Positions 23,218-31,901 of a DNA stretch of 34,219 bases are shown here, in pieces. The translations under genes were made by a program, and so were the position numbers. This stretch comes from Spirochaetota bacterium (lineage in GTDB: Bacteria > Spirochaetota > Spirochaetia > ARS1246): assembly GCA_024275515.1 (NCBI GenBank), contig JAJRYZ010000071.1:1-34219 (forward strand), given 5' to 3'. The notes below the pieces were generated by a model, which saw only the letters and a list, made by a program, of their open reading frames with translations, was not told the DNA's origin and searched no databases. Each line of letters opens with the position of its first letter. Positions within the stretch are counted from its first letter, which is position 1.

Positions 23218-23517
23218 GTGGTGAACCGGAACGATCTGCTCGATGCGCTCAAAGCGGTGGAGGACCCTGAATTGATGATAAATATCGTCGATCTGGGGCT
23301 CGTCTATCGCGTGGAGCGGGTCGACGACCGAGTGGAGGTCGATTTTACTCTGACCACGTCCGGATGTCCCGCCGGCGACGACATCCGGCGGCGAATCGTC
23401 GAAACGCTCCGCGAAGCGGCCGGCGTACCGGTGGTCGCTACACTCGTATGGTCTCCGCCGTGGGGGCCCGCGCGTATGTCCGACGAGGCTAAGATCGCCC
23501 TTGGTTATCCGATATAG
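23218..23517 (+). CDS. sufT: SufT-like DUF59/MIP18 family Fe-S maturation protein
   Basis: 99 aa from the first of two adjacent GTG codons at 23218, eight bases after AGGAGG. LKAVEDPELMINIVDLGLVY is the classic DUF59 opening, TTSGCPAGDDIRRRIVETLR carries the conserved Cys, and VWSPPWGPARMSDEAKIALG is the closing motif. SufT/MIP18-type proteins help insert or transfer Fe-S clusters to apoproteins. It lies between the Rrf2 regulator and sufC, the usual setting in Suf operons of many bacteria. Confidence 0.9.
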   Translation: MVNRNDLLDALKAVEDPELMINIVDLGLVYRVERVDDRVEVDFTLTTSGCPAGDDIRRRIVETLREAAGVPVVATLVWSPPWGPARMSDEAKIALGYPI

Positions 23518-23526
23518 GAGAGGTGA

Positions 23527-24309
23527 ATGCAACTTGAAATAAGGAATCTTCACGCTACGGTGAAGGGTAAGCCGATACTCGAAGGCGTTGATCTGACGAT
23601 AAGCACCGGAGAGACGCACGCACTGATGGGTCCCAACGGTTCGGGCAAAAGCACCCTCGCCAACGTGCTGCTCGGGCATCCCGACTACGAGGTAACCGCC
23701 GGCGAGGCGCTTCTCGACGGGGAGAGTATTCTCGATCTTCCGACCAACGAGCGAGCGCGCCGCGGGCTTTTTCTCGCTTTCCAGTATCCGGTGGAAGTGT
23801 CCGGAATCACGATCGGGAAGTTCTTGAAACGCGCCACCGAACACATCTATGCCGAGAACGACCACGTTAATCTGTCGCGGTACGTCGCCGACCTCAAGGC
23901 GAATATGGAGTTTCTCGGCATCGACCGGCAGTTCATAAACCGGTATCTGAACGAAGGATTCTCGGGGGGCGAGAAGAAGCGAATGGAAATCCTGCAGATG
24001 CTTATGCTTCGCCCTCGTTTCGCGGTTCTTGACGAGACGGATTCGGGGCTCGATATCGATGCGTTGAAGACCGTGGCAAAGGGCGTCAACAAGCTCATCG
24101 GCGACGGATTCTGCGCGCTCGTCATTACTCACTATCAACGGATACTCGATTATATCCGGCCCGATCAGGTCCACATCCTCTACCGCGGCCGAATCGTCGT
24201 TTCGGGCGGCGGCGAGCTGGTGGAGCAGCTTGAAAAGAAGGGTTACGACTGGGTCAAAGAACGGTACGCCGTCGGGGAGGAGGAGCATGAACACTCGACG
24301 ACAGGTTGA
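23527..24309 (+). CDS. sufC: SufC, Fe-S cluster assembly ATPase
   Basis: 260 aa cytoplasmic ABC-type ATPase. Walker [10 protein letters not shown] is at 35-43, the Q-loop at [11 protein letters not shown], the signature [11 protein letters not shown] at 145-155, and Walker [13 protein letters not shown] at 165-176. ETDSGLD is typical of SufC. It binds SufB and SufD and drives the conformational change needed for cluster assembly on the scaffold. It starts nine bases after sufT with a GGAGAGG site and overlaps sufB by 23 bases. Confidence 0.97.
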   Translation: MQLEIRNLHATVKGKPILEGVDLTISTGETHALMGPNGSGKSTLANVLLGHPDYEVTAGEALLDGESILDLPTNERARRGLFLAFQYPVEVSGITIGKFLKRATEHIYAENDHVNLSRYVADLKANMEFLGIDRQFINRYLNEGFSGGEKKRMEILQMLMLRPRFAVLDETDSGLDIDALKTVAKGVNKLIGDGFCALVITHYQRILDYIRPDQVHILYRGRIVVSGGGELVEQLEKKGYDWVKERYAVGEEEHEHSTTG

Positions 24310-25687
24310 CATAGACGACTACAAGTACGGTTTCGCGTTTCCCGATAAGTCGGTCTTCAAGACGCCGAAAGGCTTGAGCGAGGCGGTGGTATGCGCGATT
24401 TCGGCGCACAAGGATGAGCCCGAATGGATGCGGCGATACCGTCTTCGTTCGCTCGAGGCCTTTCGTCGCAAACAGATGCCGAATTGGGGCGCCGACATAG
24501 GGGACATCGATTTCGACGGCATCTACTACTACGCCAAACCGGTCGAGGAGCAGCAGCGATCGTGGGATGAGGTCCCCGACGATATCAAAGAGACATTCGA
24601 ACGGATCGGCATCCCCGAAGCCGAACGTAAGTTTCTCTCGGGAGTGGGCGCCCAGTACGATTCGGAGGTCGTTTATCACAATATTCGCAACGATCTCGAA
24701 GAACTCGGTGTGGTGTTTTGCGATCCGGAGACGGCGGTTCGTGAACATCCCGACATCGTGCGTGAGTACTTCGGTACGGTCATACCGTTCGGCGACAACA
24801 AATTCGCCGCGCTCAACAGCGCGGTCTGGTCCGGCGGATCGTTCGTGTACGTGCCGAAAGGGGTCAAAGTGGAGATACCGATCCAGGCCTACTTCCGGAT
24901 CAACTCCGAGAACTTCGGTCAGTTCGAGAGGACGCTGATCATCGCCGAGGAGGACAGCTTTATCCATTATATCGAAGGATGTACCGCGCCGGTCTACACA
25001 ACCGACTCGCTTCATAGCGCCGTTGTTGAAATAATCGCGAAACGCGGCGCCCGGGTGAGATACTCGACTATTCAGAACTGGTCGGGAGATGTGTACAATC
25101 TGGTCACCAAACGAGCGGTGGCGTATGAGGGCGCGACGGTCGAGTGGGTCGACGGAAACATCGGGAGCAAGCGGACGATGAAATACCCGGCGATCTATCT
25201 GATGGGCGAGGGCGCACACGGCGAGATCCTTTCGATCGCGTTCGCAGGAAAAGGGCAGGAGCAGGACACCGGCGGGAAGGCGGTGCATCTCGCCGATAAC
25301 ACCACCTCGATCATCACCTCCAAGTCGATCAGCAAAGACGGAGGAATCGCGAGCTATCGCGGACTGCTCAAGGTGGGGGAGAACGTGCGCAACGCGAAAT
25401 CCCACGTCGTGTGCGACGCGCTGATCCTCGACGATCGCTCCGAAAGCAACACCTATCCGTACATGGAGATCGGTTCCGACGAAGTGTCGGTCGAACACGA
25501 GGCCCGTGTGAGTCGAATCAGCGAGGATCAGCTCTACTATCTGATGAGTCGCGGACTGAACGAGCAGGAGGCGTCGATGATGATCGTCAACGGATTCCTG
25601 GACCCGCTCGTCAAGCAGTTGCCGATGGAGTACGCGGTCGAGCTTAATCGGCTGATCGAACTGGAAATGGAAGGATCGATCGGGTGA
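24287..25687 (+). CDS. sufB: SufB, Fe-S cluster scaffold subunit
   Basis: 466 aa, the usual SufB length. The start [16 protein letters not shown] is preceded by GGAGGAGGAGC and lies inside the end of suf[58 protein letters not shown] and [20 protein letters not shown] are strongly conserved SufB segments; the Cys in EGCTAP is the family's conserved one. It builds clusters in the SufBC2D complex using sulfur delivered through SufU. The stop GTGA overlaps the sufD start. Confidence 0.97.
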   Translation: MNTRRQVDIDDYKYGFAFPDKSVFKTPKGLSEAVVCAISAHKDEPEWMRRYRLRSLEAFRRKQMPNWGADIGDIDFDGIYYYAKPVEEQQRSWDEVPDDIKETFERIGIPEAERKFLSGVGAQYDSEVVYHNIRNDLEELGVVFCDPETAVREHPDIVREYFGTVIPFGDNKFAALNSAVWSGGSFVYVPKGVKVEIPIQAYFRINSENFGQFERTLIIAEEDSFIHYIEGCTAPVYTTDSLHSAVVEIIAKRGARVRYSTIQNWSGDVYNLVTKRAVAYEGATVEWVDGNIGSKRTMKYPAIYLMGEGAHGEILSIAFAGKGQEQDTGGKAVHLADNTTSIITSKSISKDGGIASYRGLLKVGENVRNAKSHVVCDALILDDRSESNTYPYMEIGSDEVSVEHEARVSRISEDQLYYLMSRGLNEQEASMMIVNGFLDPLVKQLPMEYAVELNRLIELEMEGSIG

Positions 25688-26979
25688 GCGGCAGACGAAC
25701 GCCCGCGTCGCGTGAGCTCCCCCGGCTCGACGAGATCGAAAGCGCGGCGAAGGAACGATACGAAGAAATGAACTGGCCGACTCCCGAGGAAGAAGAATGG
25801 CGACGAACCGACGTGACGGAGTTCCGCTTCGATGAGTTCGCGCCGTACGCGGTCGAATCTTCGGCGGAACGAGCCGCCTCCGCGCCGTCACCGGTGGTCG
25901 TCGACTCAGGTGTGACGATTCGCTTCGTATGCGGCGACTGCACCGAACTCGACATATCGGCGTCTCTTCGGGACTCCGGCGTGAGTGTGATCGTGGACGG
26001 CGGCGCCGACGGTTTTGACGGGCGATACGCCTCATCCCGCGCCGAGGAGGCGATGCGTCGGCTCCTTCGAAACGCGGTCGACCGACTCGACAACAGACTC
26101 TCGGCGTGGCACTACTCGGGGGTTCGTCACGGACCGTCGATTCATATTCCCGCCGGCGTCTCGGTCGAATTACCCGTCGTCGTGGAGTTCTTCGAAGCCG
26201 GCGCTTTGATGGCGACAAACCCGCACATCTGCCTCGTACTCGAGGAGGGGGCGAGCGCGACGATCGTCCAGGTCGTGAGAAGCGCTGCCGGGGACCGGAT
26301 TCTGTGCAACGCCGGCTTCGATGCGGAGGTCGCGGCGAACGCGCGGCTTTCGGTGGCGGCTATGAACGACCTCGGGAGCGCAACCACGCTGTTTGAGCAC
26401 CGGTCGATCGCTCTCGGTCGCGACGCGGGGCTGAGACATTTCGCCGGGACGTTCGGAGGCGAGCTCGTAAAGACGCGCATCGAGGTTCTTCTCGCCGGCG
26501 CCGGCGCCGAGGCGCGTCTCGACGGGGCATTTCTCGCGAACGGGAACGGGCACATGGACATACGCACGGTTCAGACCCATCGGGCGCCGCACACCTCCGG
26601 CCGGGCGTACTACAAGGGGGCGGTTCGCGATTCGGGTCGTACGGTTTTTCAAGGTCTTATCGACGTCGGAAAAACCGCCGTGCAGACCGACGCGTATCTG
26701 ACCAACAAGAATCTGATGCTGGGTCCCGGGGCCCGGGCCGATTCGATTCCTACGCTTAAAATTCGGACCGACGATGTGAAATGCAGCCACGGTTCGACCA
26801 CGGGCCGTGTCGACGAAAACGAAGTGTTCTACTTGATGAGCCGCGGCTTCGCCCGTGATGAGGCGATGCGTGCGCTCGTCGAGGGATATTTCGAAGAGAT
26901 CGTCCGCCGTGCGGACGAGCGGACGCACGAGCTTCTGATGCGTGCGGTCGTCGCACGTTTGACCGAAAGGAGCTTGTAG
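25684..26979 (+). CDS. sufD: SufD, Fe-S cluster scaffold subunit
   Basis: 431 aa from GTG at 25684, four-base overlap with suf[20 protein letters not shown] is the standard SufD opening. The beta-helix core and C-terminal block [41 protein letters not shown] match SufD and include the Cys/His pair (KCSHG) at the SufB-SufD interface. It completes the scaffold. Ala-rich segments in the middle are typical of GC-rich genomes. Confidence 0.96.
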   Translation: MSGRRTPASRELPRLDEIESAAKERYEEMNWPTPEEEEWRRTDVTEFRFDEFAPYAVESSAERAASAPSPVVVDSGVTIRFVCGDCTELDISASLRDSGVSVIVDGGADGFDGRYASSRAEEAMRRLLRNAVDRLDNRLSAWHYSGVRHGPSIHIPAGVSVELPVVVEFFEAGALMATNPHICLVLEEGASATIVQVVRSAAGDRILCNAGFDAEVAANARLSVAAMNDLGSATTLFEHRSIALGRDAGLRHFAGTFGGELVKTRIEVLLAGAGAEARLDGAFLANGNGHMDIRTVQTHRAPHTSGRAYYKGAVRDSGRTVFQGLIDVGKTAVQTDAYLTNKNLMLGPGARADSIPTLKIRTDDVKCSHGSTTGRVDENEVFYLMSRGFARDEAMRALVEGYFEEIVRRADERTHELLMRAVVARLTERSL

Positions 26980-26981
26980 AG

Positions 26982-27224
26982 ATGGGGCGATGGGTCGAGG
27001 CGGCGAGAGTCGATGCGCTCGACGACGTGTGCTCGCAGGAATACTCGCTTCTGTCGGAGGGCGAGATTCGGGACGGAGAGGTCTATTGCCCGAAGCACGG
27101 TTCGCGTTTCGACATACGTTCGGGCGCCGCGAGGAGCCTTCCGGCGTTCAAACCGGTCTCGACGCACGACGTACGCGCAGAGAACGGAACGATATTCGTC
27201 GAAATGGAGGATACGGCGCGATGA
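26982..27224 (+). CDS. Shortened Rieske-like ferredoxin of the suf operon, one ligand missing
   Basis: 80 aa. The start is supported by AGGAG nine bases upstream. ALDDVCSQEYSLLSEGEI and GEVYCPKHGSRFDIRSG correspond to the two cluster loops of small NirD/Rieske ferredoxins found in suf operons. The second loop is intact (Cys36-x2-His39). The first reads Cys17-Ser-Gln19, where the family has Cys-x-His. The protein is also about 20-25 residues shorter than relatives: WVEAARV runs directly into DALDDVC, skipping the usual N-terminal strands. A normal 2Cys-2His 2Fe-2S cluster is therefore unlikely. It overlaps sufS by four bases (ATGA) and is translated in the operon, so it may be degenerate or repurposed. 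Confidence 0.8.
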   Translation: MGRWVEAARVDALDDVCSQEYSLLSEGEIRDGEVYCPKHGSRFDIRSGAARSLPAFKPVSTHDVRAENGTIFVEMEDTAR

Positions 27225-28477
27225 AAAGACGCTCGCAGACGGTCCCATGCGTCGGGTCGCGGTCGATTGAATCGATTCGCGACGATTTCCCTATCTTGCG
27301 CGGAGAGACGGGGCGGGGTATCGCCTATCTCGACAACGCCGCCACGTCTCACAAACCGGCCGTCGTCATCGATGCGGTTCGTTCCTACTACGAAGAGGCG
27401 AACTCCAATGTTCACCGGGCGGTCCACCGACTGGCAACCGAGGCGACAAGACGGTACGAAGAAGCAAGAAAAAAGATCGCCGCGTTTATCGGGGCGCCGT
27501 CGGAACGAAGCATCGTTTTTACGCGTGGAACCACGGAATCGATCAACCTCGTGGCCTCCTCGTGGGGCGGTGAGTTTCTTGAACCCGGGGACGTCGTTCT
27601 CCTTACCGAAATGGAGCATCATGCGAACATCATCCCGTGGCAACTTCTCGCTTCGCGCACCGGCGTGGAACTCGTGTTTCTGCCTTTCGATGCCTCCGGC
27701 CGGCTCGAGCTGGACAGACTTGCCGGACTCTGGTCCGATCGCGTTAAGCTCGTTTCGATGATTCATGTGTCGAACGTCTTCGGCACGCTCAACGATATCG
27801 AATCGGTGATCCGATTCGCACACGATCGGGACGCTCCCGTCCTCATAGACGCTGCTCAAAGCGTTCCTCACGGCCCGATAGACGTCGCTGCGCTCGACGT
27901 GGACTTCCTTGCCTTCTCCGGTCACAAAATGTGCGGACCGACCGGGATAGGCGTTCTGTACGCCAAGGAAGAGCTTCTCGACGCGATGCCGCCTTATATG
28001 GGCGGAGGGGAAATGATACGCGCGGTGTGGCTCGATCGTGCCGAGTGGAACGATATCCCCTACAAGTTCGAGGCGGGAACACCGAACATCGCGGGGGCGG
28101 TCGGGCTGGGCGCGGCGGTCGACTATCTCACGTCGATCGGGATGAGCGATATCCAGGCTTACGAACGGGACCTGTGCGTCTACGCGATCGAGGCACTCTC
28201 TGAAATCGAGGGAGTAACGTTGTACGGTCCGCCGCCGGGCGACGATCGCGAGGCGGTCGTCAGCTTTACCGTCGACGGGGTTCACGCGCACGACGCGGCG
28301 CAAATGCTCGACCGCGAGGGCGTCGCCGTCAGGCCGGGACACCATTGCGCGCATCCGTTGACTCGCAAGCTGGGAGTGCCGGCGACGGTGAGGGCGAGTT
28401 TCTACCTCTATTCCACCTACGATGAGATCGATCGTTTGACCGCCGCGATCGAGAAAGCGAAGTCCTTTTTTATTTGA
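27221..28477 (+). CDS. sufS: SufS, group II cysteine desulfurase
   Basis: 418 aa PLP enzyme releasing sulfur from cysteine as a persulfide. YLDNAATSHKP is the family opening; EMEHHANIIPWQ holds the PLP-stacking His; AFSGHKMCGPTGIGVLY has the PLP lysine (Lys236); RPGHHCAHPL has the catalytic Cys376 in the short loop of group II (SufS) enzymes. The start ATG overlaps the Rieske-like gene stop; the open frame upstream is antisense-like. SufU, 25 bases downstream, is its usual sulfur acceptor. An N-terminal extension of about 20 residues precedes the conserved domain. Confidence 0.96.
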   Translation: MKRRSQTVPCVGSRSIESIRDDFPILRGETGRGIAYLDNAATSHKPAVVIDAVRSYYEEANSNVHRAVHRLATEATRRYEEARKKIAAFIGAPSERSIVFTRGTTESINLVASSWGGEFLEPGDVVLLTEMEHHANIIPWQLLASRTGVELVFLPFDASGRLELDRLAGLWSDRVKLVSMIHVSNVFGTLNDIESVIRFAHDRDAPVLIDAAQSVPHGPIDVAALDVDFLAFSGHKMCGPTGIGVLYAKEELLDAMPPYMGGGEMIRAVWLDRAEWNDIPYKFEAGTPNIAGAVGLGAAVDYLTSIGMSDIQAYERDLCVYAIEALSEIEGVTLYGPPPGDDREAVVSFTVDGVHAHDAAQMLDREGVAVRPGHHCAHPLTRKLGVPATVRASFYLYSTYDEIDRLTAAIEKAKSFFI

Positions 28478-28502
28478 CACCGACAGGGCACGGGGAATCA
28501 CG

Positions 28503-28937
28503 ATGACATTCGACGACCTTTACCAGGAGATAATTCTCGACCACTACAAGCATCCAAGAAACTTCGCCGATCTGAGTGGTCTTTCCGATGTGCACGAGAA
28601 TCCGACGTGCGGGGATTCGCTCAAGCTCGCGGTCGTGGTCTCGGACGACGGTGTGGTTGAGTCGATCCGCTTCGACGGTTCGGGGTGCGCGATAAGCATG
28701 GCTTCGGCGTCGATGATGACCGAGCAGCTTTCAGGCAAGCGGATCGAAGAGGCGCTGGCAATGGTCGGCGAGTTCATCGGCGTCATGCGCGGCGAGAAGG
28801 ACGTTTCCGAGCTCGAGAGGCACGGCGACATAGCCGCGCTCGGCGGTGTCATTCAGTTTCCTCTGCGAATCAAATGCGCGACGCTCGCGTGGCACGCGTT
28901 CGAAAAGAGCGTTGAGAAGGATCATGCGGATCGCTAG
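28503..28937 (+). CDS. sufU: SufU, zinc-dependent sulfurtransferase
   Basis: 144 aa. LYQEIILDHYKHPRNF is the classic IscU/SufU opening. Cys36 in NPTCGD with Asp38, Cys62 in GSGCAIS and Cys125 in RIKCATLAW are the zinc/sulfur-accepting residues. The insertion between Cys62 and Cys125 (VGEFIGVMRGEKDVSELER) marks SufU rather than IscU. It accepts persulfide from SufS and passes it to SufBCD. It is the last gene of the operon. Its TAG stop shares the palindrome CTAG with the stop of the convergent gene. Confidence 0.96.
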   Translation: MTFDDLYQEIILDHYKHPRNFADLSGLSDVHENPTCGDSLKLAVVVSDDGVVESIRFDGSGCAISMASASMMTEQLSGKRIEEALAMVGEFIGVMRGEKDVSELERHGDIAALGGVIQFPLRIKCATLAWHAFEKSVEKDHADR

Positions 28938-29218
28938 CGACGGTTTCCGGATCGCTTCGCCGCCTCTATCCGTCCGATCGTTTTGTAAACTTCGGCCTCG
29001 TCGATGATTCTCGTATCGATCTTCTCTTGAAGCTCTTCGACGAATCGTTCCTCCATTCGATACCAATCCGCTTCGAGTCTGCCGGAGTGGATCAGCTCGG
29101 CGAGCTCGACCGGATTGTCGCGATAGGTCAGCACCCGAAGGGCCTCCTCGTGCGCGAGATACCATCTTATGTCGTCTATTTCGACGCCGTGTTCCCGAAA
29201 ACCGGCCGCTACGTTCAC
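28934..29218 (-). CDS. Small hypothetical protein, mostly helical
   Basis: 94 aa from GTG at 29218, with AAAGGAG six bases upstream, which is a strong argument that it is real. It has no signal peptide, membrane helix or Cys. Sequence such as DDIRWYLAHEEALRVLTYRD and EERFVEELQEKIDTRIIDEA suggests two or three amphipathic helices with many charges. I do not recognise a family. It is transcribed toward sufU, and the two stop codons overlap in CTAG with no terminator between them. Confidence 0.7.
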   Translation of the reverse strand: MNVAAGFREHGVEIDDIRWYLAHEEALRVLTYRDNPVELAELIHSGRLEADWYRMEERFVEELQEKIDTRIIDEAEVYKTIGRIEAAKRSGNRR

Positions 29219-29492
29219 GAGTCACTCCTTTCAGTCGGCGCGTGCTCCGCGATAACCGTCCCGTCGCCGCGGTGGATGAGCGCACGCCGTCTCCCCGGGT
29301 CGCACGAGTCGTGGCCGAAACCGACGAACCGCTCGGCGTCGGCTCGGTCGTCGAACACCCGACGGATAAACCGCGTGAGCCATGCCGATATTCTACGGTT
29401 CGTCGGCGTTTCTGCAATCGAGTCGATCGGGCGTGTCCCGCGCTTCGCAGGTCGGAGAGTTCCGTATACGATACGGGTCGAGGGATGCGACG

Positions 29493-30542
29493 ATGAGATT
29501 CGAAAAACGGCGACTCGCGGACGCTCGACAAGGATACGCGGTTGCGTCTCTGCGGCTGTGCGGAGATCAACGGATTATCGCGGCGAGCGAGGGCGCAGGA
29601 CCGGTGGTTGTTTTCGAGGGGCGTGAGCTGCAGAGGCGAGTCCTTTTGCAGGGGCCGGGCGGCTGTATGGGGTTTGCCGAGGTCCCGGGGCGTGACGACG
29701 CGTTTTTTATGATCACCCGATTCTATCCCATCTTTCGCGCCGAAAACGCCGGCGTCGATCTGGTTCGACGTTCGCCTCGAGAGCGGTGGGCGTGGGAAGG
29801 AGGTCGCGCGATAGATCTCCCGTTTGTTCACCGCGTCGCGTCGGTTTCCACCTCGGAAGGCGACTATCTTGTGGCCGCCACGGTGTGTGGAGGAAAAGAG
29901 CATCGGGACGACTGGTCGCGGCCGGGGGCCGTGTACGCGTTTGAAATCGACCGCGCTCTCGACCGTGCGTTGACTCCGGTAGTCGTTCTGGAGGCGGTTC
30001 ACCGAAACCACGGACTGTGCCTGGGTATGCTCGACGGGCGGAAAGCTCTTCTCGTCTCCGGAGATGAAGGAGTCGTGGCGCTCGAGGTCGAAGGCGCGCC
30101 CGACGGTGCACGGAGCGACCCCTGGCGCGTGAGCGTCATAATCGATCACCCGGTAAGCGAAGTCGTCCTTTTCGATCTGGACGACGACGGCGAAGACGAA
30201 CTCGTCACGGTCGAGCCTTTTCACGGGAACGAAATGAGCGTTTACAAGCGACTCGGCGGTGCGTGGAAAAAGATCTTCTCGGCCGAGCTCGCCTTCGGAC
30301 ACGGGCTTTCCGCAGGGCGTCTCGGCGGCGAGCCCGCCGTAATCGTCGGCAACCGGGACGGTTCCAAGGACCTCCTCTGCTTCAGGAGCGATACGCAGGC
30401 GCCGCGGTTCGCGATGGAAAGGATCGTCGTCGACCACGGATCGGGAACGGCGGGAACGATATTTCTCGACGCTCCGCCGGGCGGCGTCGTTGCCTCCAAC
30501 GCGGAGCTGCGCGAATACGCGATCTACCTTCCGCAGGAATAG
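29493..30542 (+). CDS. Cytoplasmic FG-GAP/VCBS beta-propeller protein, candidate sugar-modifying enzyme
   Basis: 349 aa from MRFEKRRLADARQGY; GAGGG lies eight bases upstream, and the 37-residue upstream extension has no ribosome site. There is no signal peptide. The protein looks like a beta-propeller: repeated strands, and a calcium-type loop LFDLDDDGEDELVTVEPF at 226-243 as in FG-GAP/VCBS repeats. His/acidic clusters recur at blade loops: HRNHG (170-174), EPFHGNE (241-247), FGHG (268-271), NRDGSKD (287-293), DHGSG (314-318). Such a ring of His-Gly motifs is reminiscent of metal-dependent propeller enzymes such as aldos-2-ulose dehydratase, but that is an inference. It is nine bases upstream of a beta-hydroxyacid dehydrogenase gene and surely cotranscribed. 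The 274-base gap before it holds no gene. Confidence 0.82.
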   Translation: MRFEKRRLADARQGYAVASLRLCGDQRIIAASEGAGPVVVFEGRELQRRVLLQGPGGCMGFAEVPGRDDAFFMITRFYPIFRAENAGVDLVRRSPRERWAWEGGRAIDLPFVHRVASVSTSEGDYLVAATVCGGKEHRDDWSRPGAVYAFEIDRALDRALTPVVVLEAVHRNHGLCLGMLDGRKALLVSGDEGVVALEVEGAPDGARSDPWRVSVIIDHPVSEVVLFDLDDDGEDELVTVEPFHGNEMSVYKRLGGAWKKIFSAELAFGHGLSAGRLGGEPAVIVGNRDGSKDLLCFRSDTQAPRFAMERIVVDHGSGTAGTIFLDAPPGGVVASNAELREYAIYLPQE

Positions 30543-30551
30543 GAGCAACGA

Positions 30552-31418
30552 ATGAGAATCGGATTCATAGGACTCGGAATAATGGGCGGACACATGGCCC
30601 GACATCTGGCGAAACATCATAGGCTGTCCGTCTTTGACGTCGAACGTTCGAAGATCGACGGAATCGAAGGCGTCCGCGGCGCCGACGGGGTTGCGGCGGT
30701 CGCGCGACTTTCGCAGCTCGTGTTCCTTTCGTTGCCTTCTTCCTCGATCGTCGAGGATGTGTGCATCGGCTCCGGCGGGTTGGCGGAAAACCTTGCCGAG
30801 GGCGGCGCGGTCGTGGACACCAGCACGACCGAACCGCTCGTGACGAGGCGGATCGCCGACGTCTTTTCGGCGAAGGGAATCGACTTCCTCGACGCGCCGG
30901 TAAGCGGCGGGGAAGCGGGCGCACGCAACGCCTCGCTTTCGATCATGGTCGGCGGGTCGGCCGAAGTCTTCGAGCGTTATCGGTCCGTGCTCGAGATCGT
31001 CGGTTCCTCGGTCGTCCGGGTCGGCGAAACGGGCGCCGGCGAGGTCGCCAAGTTGGTCAACAACATGATCGTCGGCTCGACTTTCGTGGTTATCGCAGAG
31101 GCTTTCGCGCTGGGAAAGAGCATGGGGCTCGACCTGAAAATGCTCTACGAGGCGATCCGCGGAGGTTGGGCGGGATCGGCGGTGCTCGACGTCGCAGCAC
31201 CCGGCATTATCGAGAGAAACTTCACCCCCGGCGGAAGCGTCGACGTTCTGTTCAAGGACATCGGATACGCGCTCTCGCTCGCGAGAAGTCGCAACGTTCC
31301 CACACCCATGACCGCGCTCGTCGACGAAGTATTCAAAGCCGCGCGCGCCTCCGGCCGCGGATCTCAGGCGCAGCACGTGATTATCCAGATGTGGGAGAAT
31401 CTGCTCGGGCCGGCGTAG
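30552..31418 (+). CDS. Beta-hydroxyacid dehydrogenase (3-hydroxyisobutyrate/tartronate semialdehyde reductase family)
   Basis: 288 aa NAD(P)-dependent enzyme. The N-terminal Rossmann motif is GFIGLGIMGGHMARHL; the substrate loop is FLDAPVSGGEAGA (114-120 DAPVSGG); the catalytic lysine is Lys167 in GAGEVAKLVNNMIVG; the C-terminal helical domain includes LFKDIGYALSLAR. Residue 30 after the second strand is VFDVERSK; Asp there argues for NAD over NADP. Possible substrates are tartronate semialdehyde, 3-hydroxyisobutyrate or related C3-C4 acids, not decidable by sequence reading. It is in a two-gene unit with the propeller protein and converges on the dhaK-dhaL-rpiB operon. Confidence 0.92.
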   Translation: MRIGFIGLGIMGGHMARHLAKHHRLSVFDVERSKIDGIEGVRGADGVAAVARLSQLVFLSLPSSSIVEDVCIGSGGLAENLAEGGAVVDTSTTEPLVTRRIADVFSAKGIDFLDAPVSGGEAGARNASLSIMVGGSAEVFERYRSVLEIVGSSVVRVGETGAGEVAKLVNNMIVGSTFVVIAEAFALGKSMGLDLKMLYEAIRGGWAGSAVLDVAAPGIIERNFTPGGSVDVLFKDIGYALSLARSRNVPTPMTALVDEVFKAARASGRGSQAQHVIIQMWENLLGPA

Positions 31419-31421
31419 CTC

Positions 31422-31448
31422 GCGACGGCGGGATCACGCAACCGTCGC
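31422..31448. terminator. Inverted repeat between convergent operons
   Basis: GCGACGG (31422-31428) and CCGTCGC (31442-31448) form a seven-base stem with a 13-base loop, three bases past the dehydrogenase stop and nine before the isomerase stop. The position suggests a shared terminator, but neither strand has a U tract. Confidence 0.35.
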
Positions 31449-31457
31449 CGGCGCGAC

Positions 31458-31901
31458 CTATTTCTCGTGCCTTTTCGCGTACTCTTCGATGCGCCGTATT
31501 TTCGCCTCACTTCGTCCGCCCGGCCGGTAGGCGTATTGCATCCACGTGCGGATGAGCGCGCGGGCGAGCATAGCACCGGTCACCTGAGCTCCGAACGCAA
31601 TGAGATTGGCGTTGTTGCTCAGCGCGGCTCGTTCGGCCTGATAGACGTCGGTTACCAACGCGCAGTAGACGCCGGGCACTTTGTTGGCCGCTATACTCGC
31701 TCCGATGCCGGTGCCGCACAACACGACGCCCCGGGTATAGTCGCCCGCAGCAACCGCTTCGCCGACGGAGATGACGACGTTAGCGTATATCGGATCGTCC
31801 GATCCGAAATCGGTTACCTCGTGACCGAGCTCTTCGAGCTCCGCCATAATCTCTTGTTTGAGAACCGCCGCGTTCGGATCGCATCCTATCGCCACTTTCA
31901 T
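31458..31901 (-). CDS. rpiB: RpiB/LacAB-family sugar-phosphate isomerase, atypical active site
   Basis: 147 aa from MKVAIGCDPNAAVLKQ; its ATGA overlaps the dhaL stop. CGTGIGASIAANKVPGVYCA is the family signature, with the catalytic Cys62 and Thr64 present. Classical RpiB has Asp-His near residue 9 and a second His before the NAN motif. Here these are Asp8-Pro9 and Ser95-Asn-Asn-Ala-Asn, so both active-site histidines are replaced. The substrate is therefore probably not ribose-5-phosphate. With a dihydroxyacetone-kinase-type pair upstream, a tetrulose-phosphate (erythrulose-4-phosphate) isomerase role is a plausible inference. The symbol marks family membership only. Confidence 0.85.
   Translation of the reverse strand: MKVAIGCDPNAAVLKQEIMAELEELGHEVTDFGSDDPIYANVVISVGEAVAAGDYTRGVVLCGTGIGASIAANKVPGVYCALVTDVYQAERAALSNNANLIAFGAQVTGAMLARALIRTWMQYAYRPGGRSEAKIRRIEEYAKRHEK

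Noticed and set aside
24254-26218. 654-codon minus-strand open frame opposite sufB and sufD
   Set aside because: Composition is antisense-like and it covers two well-supported Suf genes on the other strand.
27083-28501. 472-codon minus-strand open frame opposite sufS
   Set aside because: Lies fully over sufS, with no recognisable motif.
29367-29391. Sigma-28-like sequence TAAA-13-GCCGATAT upstream of the propeller gene
   Set aside because: Spacing is two bases short of the usual 15 and the downstream genes are metabolic, so probably chance.
28731-31376. 881-codon open frame on the minus strand opposite sufU, the propeller gene and the dehydrogenase gene
   Set aside because: Arg/Asp/Val-rich shadow sequence without domains or ribosome site, typical antisense openness in a GC-rich genome; the plus-strand genes are clear.
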